The notes under the pieces were generated by a model that was given only the letters and a program-made list of their open reading frames with translations, did not search any database and was not told the DNA's origin. From assembly GCA_021464415.1 (NCBI GenBank), contig CM038463.1, positions 8,495,003 to 8,559,002 on the forward strand: a stretch of DNA of 64,000 bases. The letters are read 5' to 3'. The stretch comes from Lonicera japonica. Taxonomy: Eukaryota; Streptophyta; Magnoliopsida; Dipsacales; Caprifoliaceae. This document shows positions 48,159 to 61,264 of the stretch, in pieces. Both the position numbers and the translations under genes were made by a program. Each line of letters begins with the position of its first letter. Positions within the stretch are counted from its first letter, which is position 1.

Positions 48159-50633
48159 ATGGAGGAGCAGCAGCAGGAAGGGCAGCTCCATTTCGTCTTC
48201 TTCCCATTGATGGCTCCGGGCCACATGATACCTGTCCTCTACATGGCCAAACTCATCTCGTCTCGCTCCTCCATCAAATCCACCATCGTCACCTCTCCCT
48301 CAACTCCTCTTATTTCTCGAATTCTATTCACCCCTCCTCCCAAATCCACCTCCAGATCCTCGATTTCCCGGCTGGAATGCTGGAGAACCTCAATCAGTGC
48401 ACCTCCGACGAATTGCGCAGTAATTTCATCAAGGTCACGACAACTCTGCTTCAGGAGCCATTTGAAAAACTGCTTGGAGAGTTGCGTCCTGATTGCCTCG
48501 TCACTGACATGTTCTTCCGGTGGACCATACGCTCCGCCGCAAAATTTAACATTCCGAGGCTGGTGTTTCACGGTACGAGCTTCTTCGCCATGTGTGCATC
48601 TGCGAGTATGAGGCTGTACAAGCCGTTCAAGGACGTGGCCTCGGATTCAGGACCGTTCGTTTTGCCAAATCTTCCTCACCAGATTAAGTTTACTCGATTG
48701 CAGGTTATTGCATGGCATGCACAATATAATATCTCTCTAGATTTAAATTTAAGGGACGGATCCATTCCCTAAAATGAAAGTTTGAAATAATGCAGTCCTT
48801 GACTTTTCTTTTTTTTCTTTTTTATTTTTTTATAGCTGTTCCGGGTAGATATTACCTCGCAATATCTCACATTTTAATTTGCTTCTAGAGAGGGATACAA
48901 TTAATAATATCTGCTACTGTATCTATCTTACGTTATGCCAATATAATATCTTTATAAAGTTATGTTAATATATATAATATTTTTCTTAGGTTAAATAGTA
49001 TCTATCTCAGTTACACGGACAATATTTATCTGACAAATTGCGTCTTTTAAAAACAAAGTCACTGACTGTACGTATCCAGAAAATGTCTGAATTTGAGGAT
49101 TGGGTCCTATAACTTTTTCTAGGTTAATTTATTAACTCATAGCTATGTATTATTTAGCTACAACTAGTTAAAATCATTTAAGGACAATTGAACGCCCATC
49201 AAACTGAGATAATTTAGAATTTTTATATTTATTTGCGAAAATTAGGTAATCGTAAATATAATAATCTAAGTTGTTTTACCTAAATCAAGAAGAACTAGGG
49301 AATTCCCTGTAATTCTATTCTTAAATGTCTACCTTTGGAATTGGTTAGTTGAGTGTTGCAAACACTCCATAAACTACTAGAATTGAATTATTAATAAATG
49401 CAAAAATTTACAATTCATTATTTAAAAGTGAACGTACGAATTTCAAAATTATGCAATTTACACAATCGAACCGGCCTTAATTAATTGTTCATTGTTGATT
49501 GATCCTGGCCTATATCTGTGTTCGCCATCTTAGTGTCAAACATACGAAAATTGCTCTCAATATATACATATATGATAATATTTGAGTTTGAATTACTTTA
49601 GAATTTGCTTGACATACCTACAAATCTCATTAGTTGACAAAATTCGGTAAAAGTTTGAACAATTCCTTTCCACGTAATTTACTATCAATATTATCATTTT
49701 ATGTCTCATGATTATAATGGTTGAAAATGTAGGTTTCTCAAGACGAACGAGAAGAAATTGTCAATGATTTGACAGAATTATTAAATCAAGCAAAAGACTC
49801 TGATTCAGAAAGCTACGGAGTTATCTTCAACAGCTTCTTCGATCTTGAACCTGATTACGCTAATCACTACATAAATGTCCTGAAGAGAAAAGCATGGCAT
49901 ATAGGACATTTTTCGTTATGTAATAAAGAGATTGAAGATAATTAAAGTAGCGAGAGGAAAGAAAGCTACCGTTGATAAACACGAGTGCTTGAAATGGCTA
50001 GATTCTCAGAAACCAAATTCAGTTATTTATATTTGTTTCGGAAGCGTGGCCAACATTTCTTCTGCTCAATTATACGAAGTTGCAATGGGGCTCGAGGCTT
50101 CTAGCCAAAAGTTCATTTGGGTCGTGAGGATAAGCGAAAACGAAGAAGACAGTGGCACGTGGTTGCCTCATGGATACGAAAAGAGAATAAAAGCAAAGGG
50201 GCTAATTATAAGAGGGTGGGCGCCGCAAGTATTAATTCTTGATCATGAAGCAGTGGGTGATTTTGTGACTCACTATGGGTGGAATTCGACGCTGGAAGGA
50301 GTGTGTGCCGGAGTACCAATGGTGACGTGGCCATTGGCTGCAGAGCAATTTTACAATGAGAAATTGGTAACAGAAGTTTTAAGAATAGGGGTTAGTGTTG
50401 GAGTTAAGGAATGGAGATTAGTGCCAAGTGCGAAAATAAACAGGGAAGTGGTGGAAAGGGTTGTGAAAAGGATAATGGTGGGGGAAGAAGGTGAGGAAAT
50501 GAGGAGAAGAGCATAGGAGCTTAAAGAGAAGGCAAAACAGGCCATTGAAGAATGTGGTTTTTCCTACAACGATTTGACCGCTTTAATCGAAGAATTGTCT
50601 TCTTTAAAATCGTATGCTAGAGAATTAAACTAG
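48159..50633 (+). pseudogene. UGT73-like glycosyltransferase pseudogene (locus 2)
   Basis: Layout equals UGT gene 3: exon 1 48159-48703, intron 48704-49732, exon 2 49733-50633. Compared with gene 3, exon 1 has lost one C in a C-run near 48300, shifting the frame. Exon 2 has a net 4-base change near 49940 that creates TAA and a frameshift. A TAG lies at 50514-50516. The PSPG box has HYGWNS for HCGWNS and GDF for GGF. The catalytic His in APGHMIP is still present. Several independent lesions mean it cannot make a full enzyme. Confidence 0.9.
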
Positions 50634-50639
50634 TTATTT

Positions 50640-51940
50640 GACCCACTGCAATATTCTAGTAGGTAATTTACTCATTCGAATTTAAGATGTTTCTTGAGTT
50701 TTGAGTATCACTTTATGAGAAAGAATTTTTATATATTATTATTGCAATAAAAGGAAGAGATTTAGGCATTTTTTTCCTTCCCCTTTGTTTTCAATAAAAG
50801 ATGTTATTAAAAATATTTTTGTTCTTGTATTTTATTTAAATTAGTTTATTTATGATGTCTGTTGTGATGAATTGTAATGGGCCTCATTAACAAATTATTG
50901 ATATATAATTTTCTTTTGAAATAGTTGTTTCACTATAGACAAAAAAATTAAAAAAATTGCTTCCCTTTGTGATCGTACATTGTGTTTTTCATATTTTAAC
51001 GTTTTCATTATTTATATTAATTTTTCCCAACTAGCACTTTGATATAAGAATAATATTTCAATTGTGAAATTCAATACACTTTAAAATGTCTGCTTTTACC
51101 ATTCAACTTATAACTATGCAATTTTTGTTCCAAAAGAAATACGGGAAACATATATTAGATGACAAAAATAGGCATCGAAGACGCCACTCATCACAAAAAA
51201 ATAAGCAAAAGTTTGAATACCTTACTAGCTAGCCCTTTTTATTTTTATTTTTTTATTAAAAAGAAAATGTCTAAATCTTTTTCTTTTATTATAATAATAA
51301 CAACAAAATTTCTTAAATTCTCCTCACTTTAAATAAGAATCGAAATCATGACATATTATAAATTTAGGTAGGTGCCCTTTCAAACCATGCTAACGCACTT
51401 GCTCTTTTTCTAAATTATTTTTTTAACCCCACTCCCTTCTTATTTAAATAAATCTATCTACACAGACGAAGGCCTTTCCGAAACTCAAATGAGTTCAAAT
51501 TTGGTCAATATATAGGTTTTTTTTATGGGAAACAACGTATTAAAAAATTAGATCGATCTAATATCCCATTTTTTTTCGGAATAACAAAAACCTTTTCGGA
51601 TAAATAGTATATGTCGTGTAGACAGATGACTTGGTCTGTCTACATGACAAACCCCTTCTGGCCCAGCCTATATTATTCTAGAGATATAAATATACTTGCA
51701 TAAACCCCATTTGAAGCATTAGTCAGTTATGGAATTTCGGGAACAGTACTATAAAATAGTATTATACTATTTTTAATGCTCTCAGGTATTTTTTATAGTA
51801 GTTCGACTTTAATTTTTTATCTGTATTTATTTTATCAGTTATAATTGATCAATCGCATGTAAAAATTGTTGTTTATCTCAAAACCAGTCCAGATTTCATA
51901 TTTAAACCCCGTTTTCAAAATCAAAGGTGTGAAACGAGCA
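50640..51940. other. Intergenic DNA downstream of the UGT pseudogene
   Basis: The first 250 bases still match the 3' flank of UGT gene 3 (for example GAATTGTAATGGGCCTCATT at 50870 and 61003). After that there is no feature I can support. The outer part of the LTR relic at 51950 may extend into it. Confidence 0.5.
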
Positions 51941-51949
51941 GAAACCATT

Positions 51950-52702
51950 TTTAAACATATTTTTATTAGTTAATTTACAAAATCTCAATTTTATAAGTCT
52001 CGATTCACGAATTAATCAATAAGCGTTTGTACCCAGTTTAATCTATAAGTCACGATGCTTACTTAAATATCTAATATGAGAGTACTAAATTCGTCAATAC
52101 CGGTTTAAATTGTTAAACTGTGGTACATTATTAACGAACGAATCTTGAGGATTACTAGATATTCGATTCCAAATCGAATTAGCTTCCAAAATACCCTGAA
52201 CTTTACCAAAAACACATGTTTTGCTATCTATCATTATCAAAATCACTCGTCAAATCACACACATACTGATTTCTAAAATCAAAGGGCAAAATACAAAGCA
52301 ATTTTTTTTCATCCACACCCCAAATTTTGATTTTTTAAAATTATGAATCGATATGCGATAACATCAATAAGCATGCGAATGTTCGATTATAATTACACGC
52401 ATATTCTACTCAGAGACCGAAAGCGCGAATTGGGTGCCTAAGACCTTTCTAATTCGTAACTTAATTCCTGAACTTTTGAATCAACTAGTTTCGCATTAAT
52501 TGTGTTTAAAAGGTCATGTAATCCATAAATGTTCATCTTTCACAAAAACTTTTGTTTGTTTAGTAAAACAAATTGACGACTTTGATTTTCTTTACTAACC
52601 TCACATTTTATCTATAACAAAATGAACAGTTTTCCAAATAAACTAAAAAATCGGAAAAATCGCATCCAATGGGGGCCGGCGTTGAAATTGCGGGTTCTTA
52701 CA
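51950..52702 (+). mobile_element. LTR relic related to the Tat/Ogre LTR, opposite orientation
   Basis: It ends GGGTTCTTACA at 52702, matching the GGGTTCTCACA inner end of the LTR at 6880 read on the minus strand. Shared blocks include GCGAATTGGGTGCCTAA (52425), CACGCATAT(T/C)CTACTC and ATACCGGTTTAA (52099), at nearly the same distance from the end. The outer end is not defined. No Tat-type primer-binding site follows, so it is a solo or truncated LTR. Confidence 0.75.
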
Positions 52703-52709
52703 ATCGCTA

Positions 52710-53000
52710 TCAAAGATTCAAATGGTATTAGTAGGTGGCGAAGCCTGTGAACTCGAAGCAACAGTCTGAGCTGTGCTCGATGAAGTACCTGCTTCCCCAT
52801 GGGTTACAAACTCTAGGTTTTAGCCGTACTCAGTGAAATGATCCATAAGAATGACTAGGGTATAGAGTGAGGTAGAAGGTGCAAAGTAGGGAATGAACTC
52901 GATAAAGTCCTTCAAAGGAACGCTAGAGAACCTTCTGAAAGATCTAGCTAAAGGGGGCTGACATGCCAGATCAACTAAGGAAGAAAGACTATAAACACTA
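52710..53000 (-). pseudogene. Unrecognised coding relic next to the LTR
   Basis: On the minus strand one frame reads SVPLKDFIEFIPYFAP and LVILMDHFTEYG, then a stop, then a Ser/Thr-rich HGEAGTSSSTAQTVASSSQ. A minus-strand TATA context (CCCTATATAAACCCC) lies upstream at 53066-53075. I do not recognise the protein. It may be the start of a retrotransposon ORF. Confidence 0.35.
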
Positions 53001-54320
53001 TGAGCTTTAAGGATACCTAGGGTTTAAGAAAAACAAAGTGAAAAATTTGGCTAAGGCAAAAGGGGTTTATATAGGGTGTGTGAGAGAAGTTAACTGTCCA
53101 TTCAAGGACCCACTACTGCACGTTTGCATGTCCTCCAAGAAAAACAAAACGGATAAACACGATTTCTCGAAATAGTAATGTCTTGACAAAAAGCTCTAAA
53201 CGACAAATCGTGGGAATAAATGATATCAACACAAATCGAGTGTTACATATGCAGAATTATCGACCTTATTCACTCATGAAGGATTCGAGCTCAAGACATC
53301 TCGAACATTAGAGTTCGGGGCTGCTATTAGCTCTTAGGTCGAAGGGTATCCTCCCCAATCAGCTCATCCGAGCTAAATAGTAAAGATATAGGGCAATTGA
53401 TAATGCAAATTAGTAACCCAATTTACTCTGCCAACCACAAGCAAACACATGGCCTTCCACATCAGCGACTTGACCTGTCGCAATAAGAAGAACTTGAATG
53501 AGGTCTTCTCAAGTACAATAGGGAGATCAGAGCTCTTTGTGATTTAGGTATCTAGTCCAAGAATTATTTTTGTTCAACTAATGACGGAGCTCGAATGCCA
53601 GAACTCTCCCGACGAGCTCTGGAGCTCTCTCCCCAATCGTCGTGTCAGAGTATGTGCAAAAGGCATGGGCGACTGCTATCAACTACGTTAGTGCTACAGA
53701 ACCTCCCTCAACGACAGTAAATGCATACCCACTGTATACAATGCTCCATAATTCATGAAGAGGCAAAGTCAGATTTGGTGGGAGTGAGGGATGGCCTTGG
53801 ACATACTCCACAGAGCTCCACCCACACGTCTCCTCTGTCTCATATATATAGAAGAAACATTTACTTCAATTCTCTAAAAAACGGAGAACTAACCACCAAT
53901 TAGAAAGAATTCAGCAATTGAGCAACAAACAATGAGCATCCAAAAGAGATAGAGAGAAATATAACTACTGAGCACACAGTAGAACTTCTAATATAGGGAA
54001 TTTAGAACTCATGTAGCTCAAGTTTACTCCTATTGTAATCTTGTGAGAATATAATAGTTAGAGAGACTTTTTAAATATGTAACAGCCACTTAATTATTTC
54101 AATAACAAATCAAAACAAGCTCCTAACTCTATTCCACAGAGGAGGACTAATCCATATTTTCATATAAGGCGAACCTCCTCTATATATCTTTGACTCTCTT
54201 AGCTCGCTGCATTTATTATCGTAATCATTTGAACTAATCATTTAACTGTTTGGTTTAAACTACCCTTGTCTAATTAATTTTATGCACTAACAACTGTGTC
54301 ATATAAATATTTTCTTGTAT
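53000..54320 (+). other. Probable LTR-type repeat with GAGCTC motifs
   Basis: GAGCTC/CGAGCT motifs cluster at 53287-53630. CTCATATATATAGAAG near 53838 looks like a TATA box. I could not define both ends, so the LTR assignment is tentative. Confidence 0.35.
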
Positions 54321-57000
54321 TCTTAGAGCATCTCTAATGTTAACATGAATTGGGTTTAATAAAAAATATGTACATGTAAGTATGTTTGAAGACATGATTC
54401 TTATGTACATAGCACTAAAAATTTTCTTCATGGCTAAGCTTTAAAAAATTCATCTCCAATTATGTTGTCAAGCTATTGACATTATTCCTCAAAAAATTAT
54501 AAAGAATATGGATTTTGTTTAATAGATATTGGCAATTTATATATATTTTTTTATTTTAACAAAATGAATTTTATTTCAAATTGAAATCATAAAATAAAAG
54601 TTAAAATATTATTTTAAAAAAATATAGAAGTAAAAATAATAACATGGCACTTAGATATTATCTAGGAGATCCTCTAGATGTAGATAGTCATCTTCACAGT
54701 GTCTTCTCCCCCATTTTTGGCATATCACATGATCATTATCTATGTTTGCATTTGAGATAGGCTTCTTTTTTTTGTTTTTTATTAACTCGTTGTCTATAAA
54801 TCATATGTGATAGTCTAAAGCTGCATTTTATCTTATTTTCATATTTAATAGTGGTTAAAAGCAAAATAATTTATCTTACAAAGCTTTCTTATTCCATTTA
54901 AAATGAGGTTAATCAATAACACATAATTATTTTTATCTATCTCAGATATAATTAAATTATTTTTTCCCATATTTTTTATGTATTTAACACATGCACATCC
55001 TAAGTTCTAAAGGACCACAACTTTCTAAAAAGCACTCGCCTCTTTTGTCCAGTATCTTTTCAAAAAAAACCAATTTCTTGTATTGTGACCACTCATTAAC
55101 GCCTTGTGGCCTTTCGGCCTTGCGGGACAGGACTACGACAACTCATGTAAATACCAAAGTCGCGCCGAACAAGTATCTTTGGTATCTATCGGAGAATATA
55201 TTTTCTTGCTCTTTTAAAGTCAACCACTTTTTTTAAGGTAATTTTATTTTTTACTTTTAATAATATTTATTTTATTTTTATTTTTTATATGATTCTTAAA
55301 TCGAGTAAAGTCATATTATTTGGTTTTTGAAAGTTAAATATAAGCGTATTATTTAATACTTAAAAGTCAAGTAAAACATTATTAAATTTATAATCAATTT
55401 TTAATAACATAAATAACAAACTTTTATATTAAGCGTTACAAAGATCAAATAAAAGGTAAGGTGAATAGTAGAATCAACATTTTTTTAACTCCTCAAACTA
55501 ACCAATAAATTAAAATAATATAATGTTACTTATGATTGTATCTTACCTAAAAGTATCTAAAATAGAATATGTATAGTGTATGATAAATAGTATATTCTAC
55601 TTATTCGGTATGTAAAATAGGATAATGATAAAATAAAGAGATTAGGTATGGAATAATGAGAGAGAAATATACTGAGAGAAAAAAGTAAATACAAAGATTT
55701 TTTTTTTTTTTTTTGGTTTGAGAGTTACTTCACTGAATTTTCGGGTTAATTTTCGTGCATTTCTACTAATCTTTGTTCGTGATGAACGACTATCACTAAA
55801 TAAATATTATTTTAACAATGCTAAAAATAAAAAAAATATATAAGGAGTAAACATAAAGTAGAGAGAGAAAGTAGCTAGACAGTGAAAATGGAAATGGACA
55901 GCGACCAAGGCAGCGTAACACCACGCATAACAATAATGCGTGAGATGATTAATTGCACGCATAACAGTAACGCGCCTCATATTTTTATGCATAAAATATT
56001 TCAATTATATGTATAAAACTTATGTGTCTCTAATAGTCATTTTCATTTAAACATTTATTTTTTGTTATAAAAATGAGAAATAAAAAAAAATCTATAAGAT
56101 TTTTAATATCTTATTTCTATATGAGATTAAAAGTGAGTCATATAAAGAATTTATTTTCTTCACTATTTTTTACGTCTAGAATAGTGATAAGAAATTGCTA
56201 GTATGATTTGGCATATTCTCATTGAATATTATGAAAACTCAATTATTTTCTTTATTTCATATAATAAATTGCCAAGTGAGAAACAAATTAAGTATTATGT
56301 ATAATATTTTTGTATAATTTTTATTATATAAAAAAGTTGCTAAACTAGAATATATAAAGTACCATATTTCTAAAAAAGTCATGTCACATTAGGATAGAGA
56401 ATAAAGAAATTAAATTATCATTAGATATGGCCTTAGTAAAATATAATTTTAATATATTACTATCCTATAGAATAGTGTTTTAACCTATTATACAATATAC
56501 ATAATGGTTATGTGCGCGCATAAAGTAAATTTAACCAATTTAATATTCTATTTACTTCAACAATTGTGGAATTAAATAACCTTTTAAACTTACGCCCGAT
56601 TATAATTATTGCTTGAAGTGGGAAATCTAATTTCTTTAATTAATGCATGATTCCCACTAACAATTTTTTTTGGGTAAATTCTGCATGGATGGCATATATA
56701 TGCACTACCAAAATTAATGTAGAAAATATCAGGTTAATGTAGCCGGTTAAATTTCCAGACCGTCCTAAACGCTAGGAAATTAAACAAAATGACCATCTTG
56801 AACCCTCCTTTCTAAAGAATTTTTAATGCTCTAGTTTATGTAAATATAATCCACTTGGTCTAAAAAAGTCCCAGCTTTACAAAATTCCTCTTGAGCCTCG
56901 AAATTTTCTGTCACTTTCCGAGTTGTCCCCGCTAAAATTAGGACTTTTCAGTGTTATTAATACCACATTAATTTTCTCATTCAATTCACAACCAATTTTA
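54320..57000. other. Intergenic and distal upstream region of UGT gene 3
   Basis: No supported gene. GAGCATCTCTAATG at 54329 is a common MITE end. 54840-55560 and 56580-56710 match the upstream DNA of the UGT pseudogene, with unmatched AT-rich sequence between. Only short chance frames are present. Confidence 0.5.
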
Positions 57001-57044
57001 CCTCTCCCTTCTTCCTTAATTTAATTTGTTTCTCACGTGTAGAG

Positions 57045-57049
<5 letters not shown>

Positions 57050-57093
<44 letters not shown>
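57050..57093. repeat. CT microsatellite in the UGT3 5' UTR
   Basis: About 20 CT units lie 31 bases before the ATG. The pseudogene has only a short interrupted CTCTCCCCCTCTC at the same place (48101), so the run expanded after duplication. Confidence 0.9.
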
Positions 57094-57123
57094 AATTTCA
57101 AATAGCAGAGGAGAAAATTAAGC

Positions 57124-60100
57124 ATGGAGGAGAAGCTCCATATTGTCTTCTTCCCATTGATGGCTCCCGGCCACATGATACCTGTTCTGGACATGGCCAA
57201 ACTCATCTCATCTCGCTCCTCCGTCAAATCCACCATCGTCACCACTCCCCTCAACTCCCCTTATTTCTCGAATTCTATCCACCGCTCGTCCCAAATTTAC
57301 CTACAGATCCTCGATTTCCCGGCTGGAATGCCGGAGAACCTCGATCAGTGCACCTCCGATGAATTGCTCAGCAGTTTCATCAAGGTCATTACCACTTTGC
57401 TTCAGGAGCCATTTGAAAAACTGCTCGGAGAGTTGCATCCTGATTGCCTCGTGGCCGACATGTTCTTCACGTGGGCCACAAGCCCGGCCGCAAAGTTCAA
57501 CATTCCGAGGCTGGCGTTTTACGTTTCGAGCTTTTTCTCTATGTGCGCGTCTGCGAGTATGAGGCTGTACAAGCCGTTCAAGGACGTGGCCTCGGATTCG
57601 GAACTGTTCGTTTTGCCAAATCTTCCTCACCAGATTAAGTTTACTCGATTGCAGGTGATGGCATGGCATACACAATACATTATCTCTCTAGATTTAAGGG
57701 ACGGATCTAGTCCCTAAAATGAAAGTTTTAAATAACGCACTCTTTCACTTTCTTTCTTTCTTTCTTTTTTTTAAACGGTTCCGGGTAGACGTTGCCTAGC
57801 AATATCTCACATTATTTGCTCCTAGCGAGTAGCGACGATTCAATTTATATTATTTGTTATTGTATTGTCTTAAATCTGGATCATGTTAATCTTTCTAAAG
57901 TTAAATCAATAACACGAACAATATCTATATTTCAAAACTACCATCTTTTAGAAACGAGGTTGGGGACCATACCTAGAAAATATCTGAACTCAGGGACAAA
58001 GTCTTTATAATTTTTTTTCTAGATTTATTAACTTATAGCTATGTATTATCTAGCAACAACTAGTTAAAATCATTTAAGGCCAGTTGGTCACCAATCAAAT
58101 TGCGAATGAGATCATTTATAGTTAGACAATTTATAATTTTTATATTTATTTGCATTTAATTGTAATAAATGAACAATTGTAAATATAATAATTTAAATTG
58201 TTTTACGATCGCTTGGATTGAGTTGTCTAAATGAAAAAGAACTAGAGAATTCCTTCTAATTCTATACTTTAATGTCTACATTTAAAATGAGTTATTTGAG
58301 TGTTGCAAAACCCCTTAACTAAAATTGAATTATTAATAAAACCAAAATTTTAAAATTAATATTTTTAAAAATGAACGTACTTATTTTAAAATTATACAAT
58401 TAACGCAACCGAACAGGTCTTGTTTATTGTTGATTGATCCTCAGGACCTGGAATATTACTGTGTTTACTAACTTTTTATATAGCGTATCGCTTATATATC
58501 TTATATGCTTACTGTCAAACATACGAAAATTGCTCTGAAATATATATATATATATATATAATGATAATATTTGAATTACTTCAGAATTTATTTGACATAC
58601 CTACAAATCTCATTAGCTGACCAAATTCTGTAAAGGTTTGAACAATTCCTTTCCACGTAATTTACTATCAATATTATCATTTTATATCTAGACCCAAAAG
58701 TAAGGAGGGGCACCAAATTTTTTTATATGTGTATATGTATGTATATATAATATTATAATATATATATATATATATATATATGTTTAAAAATATTTAATTA
58801 ATAAGGTATCTTTTTAAGAAAATAATTGCAATTTTTTCGATCAATGTTTGGATTTTTGTTTGATGCAACAAAGTTGGTTTCATTGGATGATGATAAATTA
58901 AGAATATCTTGAATAAATCTTGAAAATGCTTTAATAGTTTATTTTTTGATGTTAATGAAAAGTACTTATATTTAGAATTACAAGTATTGCAATTAATGTT
59001 ATCAAGTGAATCATATGAAATAAATGAACTATGGACATCCATTAAAATTATAAAGACCGCAAAAGATATGGATATATTTCTTCATGTGATGCTTGCTTAT
59101 AAACTGTTATTGACTTTATATGTGACTGTGACATTTGCGAAAATAAGTTTTTTCCAAATTGAAATTGTTGAAATCTTACTTGCAAACCACCATGAGTTAA
59201 GATAGATTGACAGGATTAGCAATTTTATGCATTCAAAATGATATCTCATAAAATCTTGACGATATGATATAATTGATGATTTTACTGCTAAAAATGCAAG
59301 AAAAAATTATTTTAAATGATTGTTTTGGTCGAAATTTCATTGTTACTTTTATTTATAGGTACGTTTTAGCATGTATTGTCAGTATCTAGAAACTTTTTGT
59401 AAGATATAATGCACATGAAGACCGAAGATGAAGTATATAAGTGCTTGAATTATTCGTTGTATTGGTTTTAAATGTAAACTCATATATTTTGAAATGAAAC
59501 TTATAAACACTTTGAATTCTTAATTATAATGTGTTTTTGGTGGAATATAAATTATTTTCATTGAAAAAAAATTAGTTTATTTTTCTAATATAAATGTAAA
59601 CTCATATATTTTGAAATGAAGCTTGTAAACACTTTGAATTCTTAATTATAATGTTTTAAATGTAAACTCATAAATTCTTTTCAATGAAAAAAAATTAGTT
59701 TATTTTTCTAATATAAAAAAATAATATATTTATTTATAAGAGGGGCATTATTTTAAAATTTTGCCTGGGGCCCAAAAATGACCAGGACCGGCTCTATTTA
59801 TGTCTCATGATTATAATCGTTGAAAATGTAGGTTTCTCAAGATGAACGAGAAGAAACTGTCAATGATTTCACAGAGTTGTTAAATCAAGTAAAAGACTCT
59901 GATTCAGAAAGCTACGGAGTTATCTTCAACAGCTTCTTCAACCTTGAACCTGATTACGCTAATCACTACAAAAACGTCCTGAAGAGAAAAGCATGGCATA
60001 TAGGACCCTTTTCTTTATGTAATAAAGAGATTGAAGATAAATTAGTGAGAGGAAAGAAAGCTACCGTTGATGAACACGAGTGCTTGAAATGGCTAGATTC

Positions 60101-60725
60101 TCAGAAACCAAATTCAGTTATTTATATTTGTTTCGGAAGTTTGGCCAACTTTTCTACTGCTCAATTATACGAAGTTGCAATGGGGCTCGAGGCTTCTGGC
60201 CAAAAGTTCATTTGGGTCGTGAGGATAAGCAAAAACGAAGAAGATAATGGCATGTGGTTGCCTCACGGATACGAAGAGAGAATGAAAGCGAAGGGGCTAA
60301 TTATAAGAGGGTGGGCGCCGCAAGTGTTAATTCTTGATCATGAAGCAGTGGGTGGTTTTGTGACTCACTGTGGGTGGAATTCGACGCTGGAAGGAGTGTG
60401 TGCCGGAGTACCAATGGTGACGTGGCCATTGGCTGCGGAGCAATTTTACAATGAGAAATTGGTGACAGATGTTTTAAGAATAGGGGTTAGCGTTGGGGTT
60501 AAGGAATGGAGTTTAGTGCCAAGTGTGGAAATAAAGAGGGAAGTGGTGGAAAGGGCTGTGAAAAGGATAATGGTGGGGGAAGAAGGTGAGGAAATGAGGA
60601 GAAGAGCAAATGAGCTTAAAGAGAAGGCAAAACAAGCCATTGAAGAAGGTGGTTCTTCCTACAACGATTTGACCGCTTTAATCGAAGAATTGTCTTCTTT
60701 AAAATTGTTTGCTATAAGGAATTAA
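57124..60725 (+). CDS. UGT73-like UDP-glycosyltransferase 3 (474 aa, 2 exons)
   Basis: Exon 1 is 57124-57654, exon 2 is 59832-60725, and the GT...AG intron is in phase 0 after the same Gln codon as in the other two loci. The likely catalytic His17 is in APGHMIP and its Asp in DCLVADMFF. The PSPG box (about residues 338-381) starts [16 protein letters not shown], contains [11 protein letters not shown] and ends AAEQ, a full consensus that favours UDP-glucose. Length and motifs fit UGT73 enzymes of secondary metabolism. The ATG follows a CT-rich leader. The intron carries a decayed hAT element. No lesion is visible. The acceptor cannot be determined; by similarity it is closer to the pseudogene than to UGT gene 1. 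Confidence 0.92.
58686..59793 (+). mobile_element. Decayed hAT transposon in the UGT3 intron
   Basis: The pseudogene intron reads straight through this site (CATTTTATGTCTCATG), giving an empty site. Imperfect 8-bp flanks CATTTTAT (58678-58685) and CTATTTAT (59794-59801) mark the insertion. Around 59075-59330 a plus-strand frame has LAYKLLLTLYVTVTF then, after a shift, LTGLAILCIQNDIS. This matches the hAT C-terminal dimerisation region. The right end AGGACCGGCTCT is hAT-like. Frames are broken. Confidence 0.85.
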
Positions 60726-60729
60726 ACTA

Positions 60730-61230
60730 GTTATTTGAGTGATCGGTTATTCTAGTTAATAATTTATCTATTTGAATAATTGGTAATTTATCTACATGAA
60801 TTTAAGATAGCTCTTGTGTTTGAATTTCGTTTGACGTAGGAATTTTCATATATTATTATTATTATTATTATTGTAATAAAAGAAAATAGATTTAGACTTA
60901 TTCTCTCACTCCCCCTTTTTTTTAAAAAAAAGTTATTATTAAAAATATTATTTTTCTTTCATTTTATTTAAATTAGTTTATTTATGATGTGATGTTTGTT
61001 GTTATGAATTGTAATGGGCCTCATTTACAAATCTGATAGTATATATATAAATCATAAAAGTGAAAGTATTAATGCACCTTTTATTTAGAATTTGACACAT
61101 GGCACTTTAATTAGGGACAATTAGGCATAAGGACTCATTCAAATAATAACATAATTATAAAGTACACTTAAAAATTAGCCGTATAAATTAAGGGCACTGT
61201 ACAAAAAAGACACTAATACCCTTTCCTTAT
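60730..61230. other. 3' flank of UGT gene 3
   Basis: Matches the 3' flank of the pseudogene up to about 61025. An ATT microsatellite lies at 60852-60873. No gene. Confidence 0.5.
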
Positions 61231-61264
61231 AACATTCCACGTCTCATTATGACACCAACAACAA

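Noticed and set aside
48239..48571. Minus-strand frames opposite UGT exon 1 (also 57301-57675)
   Set aside because: Antisense shadows of the conserved UGT coding sequence.
61095..61130. TTAATTAGGGACAATTA shared with the left end of the element at 47185
   Set aside because: The match is only about 17 bases and no matching right end was found.
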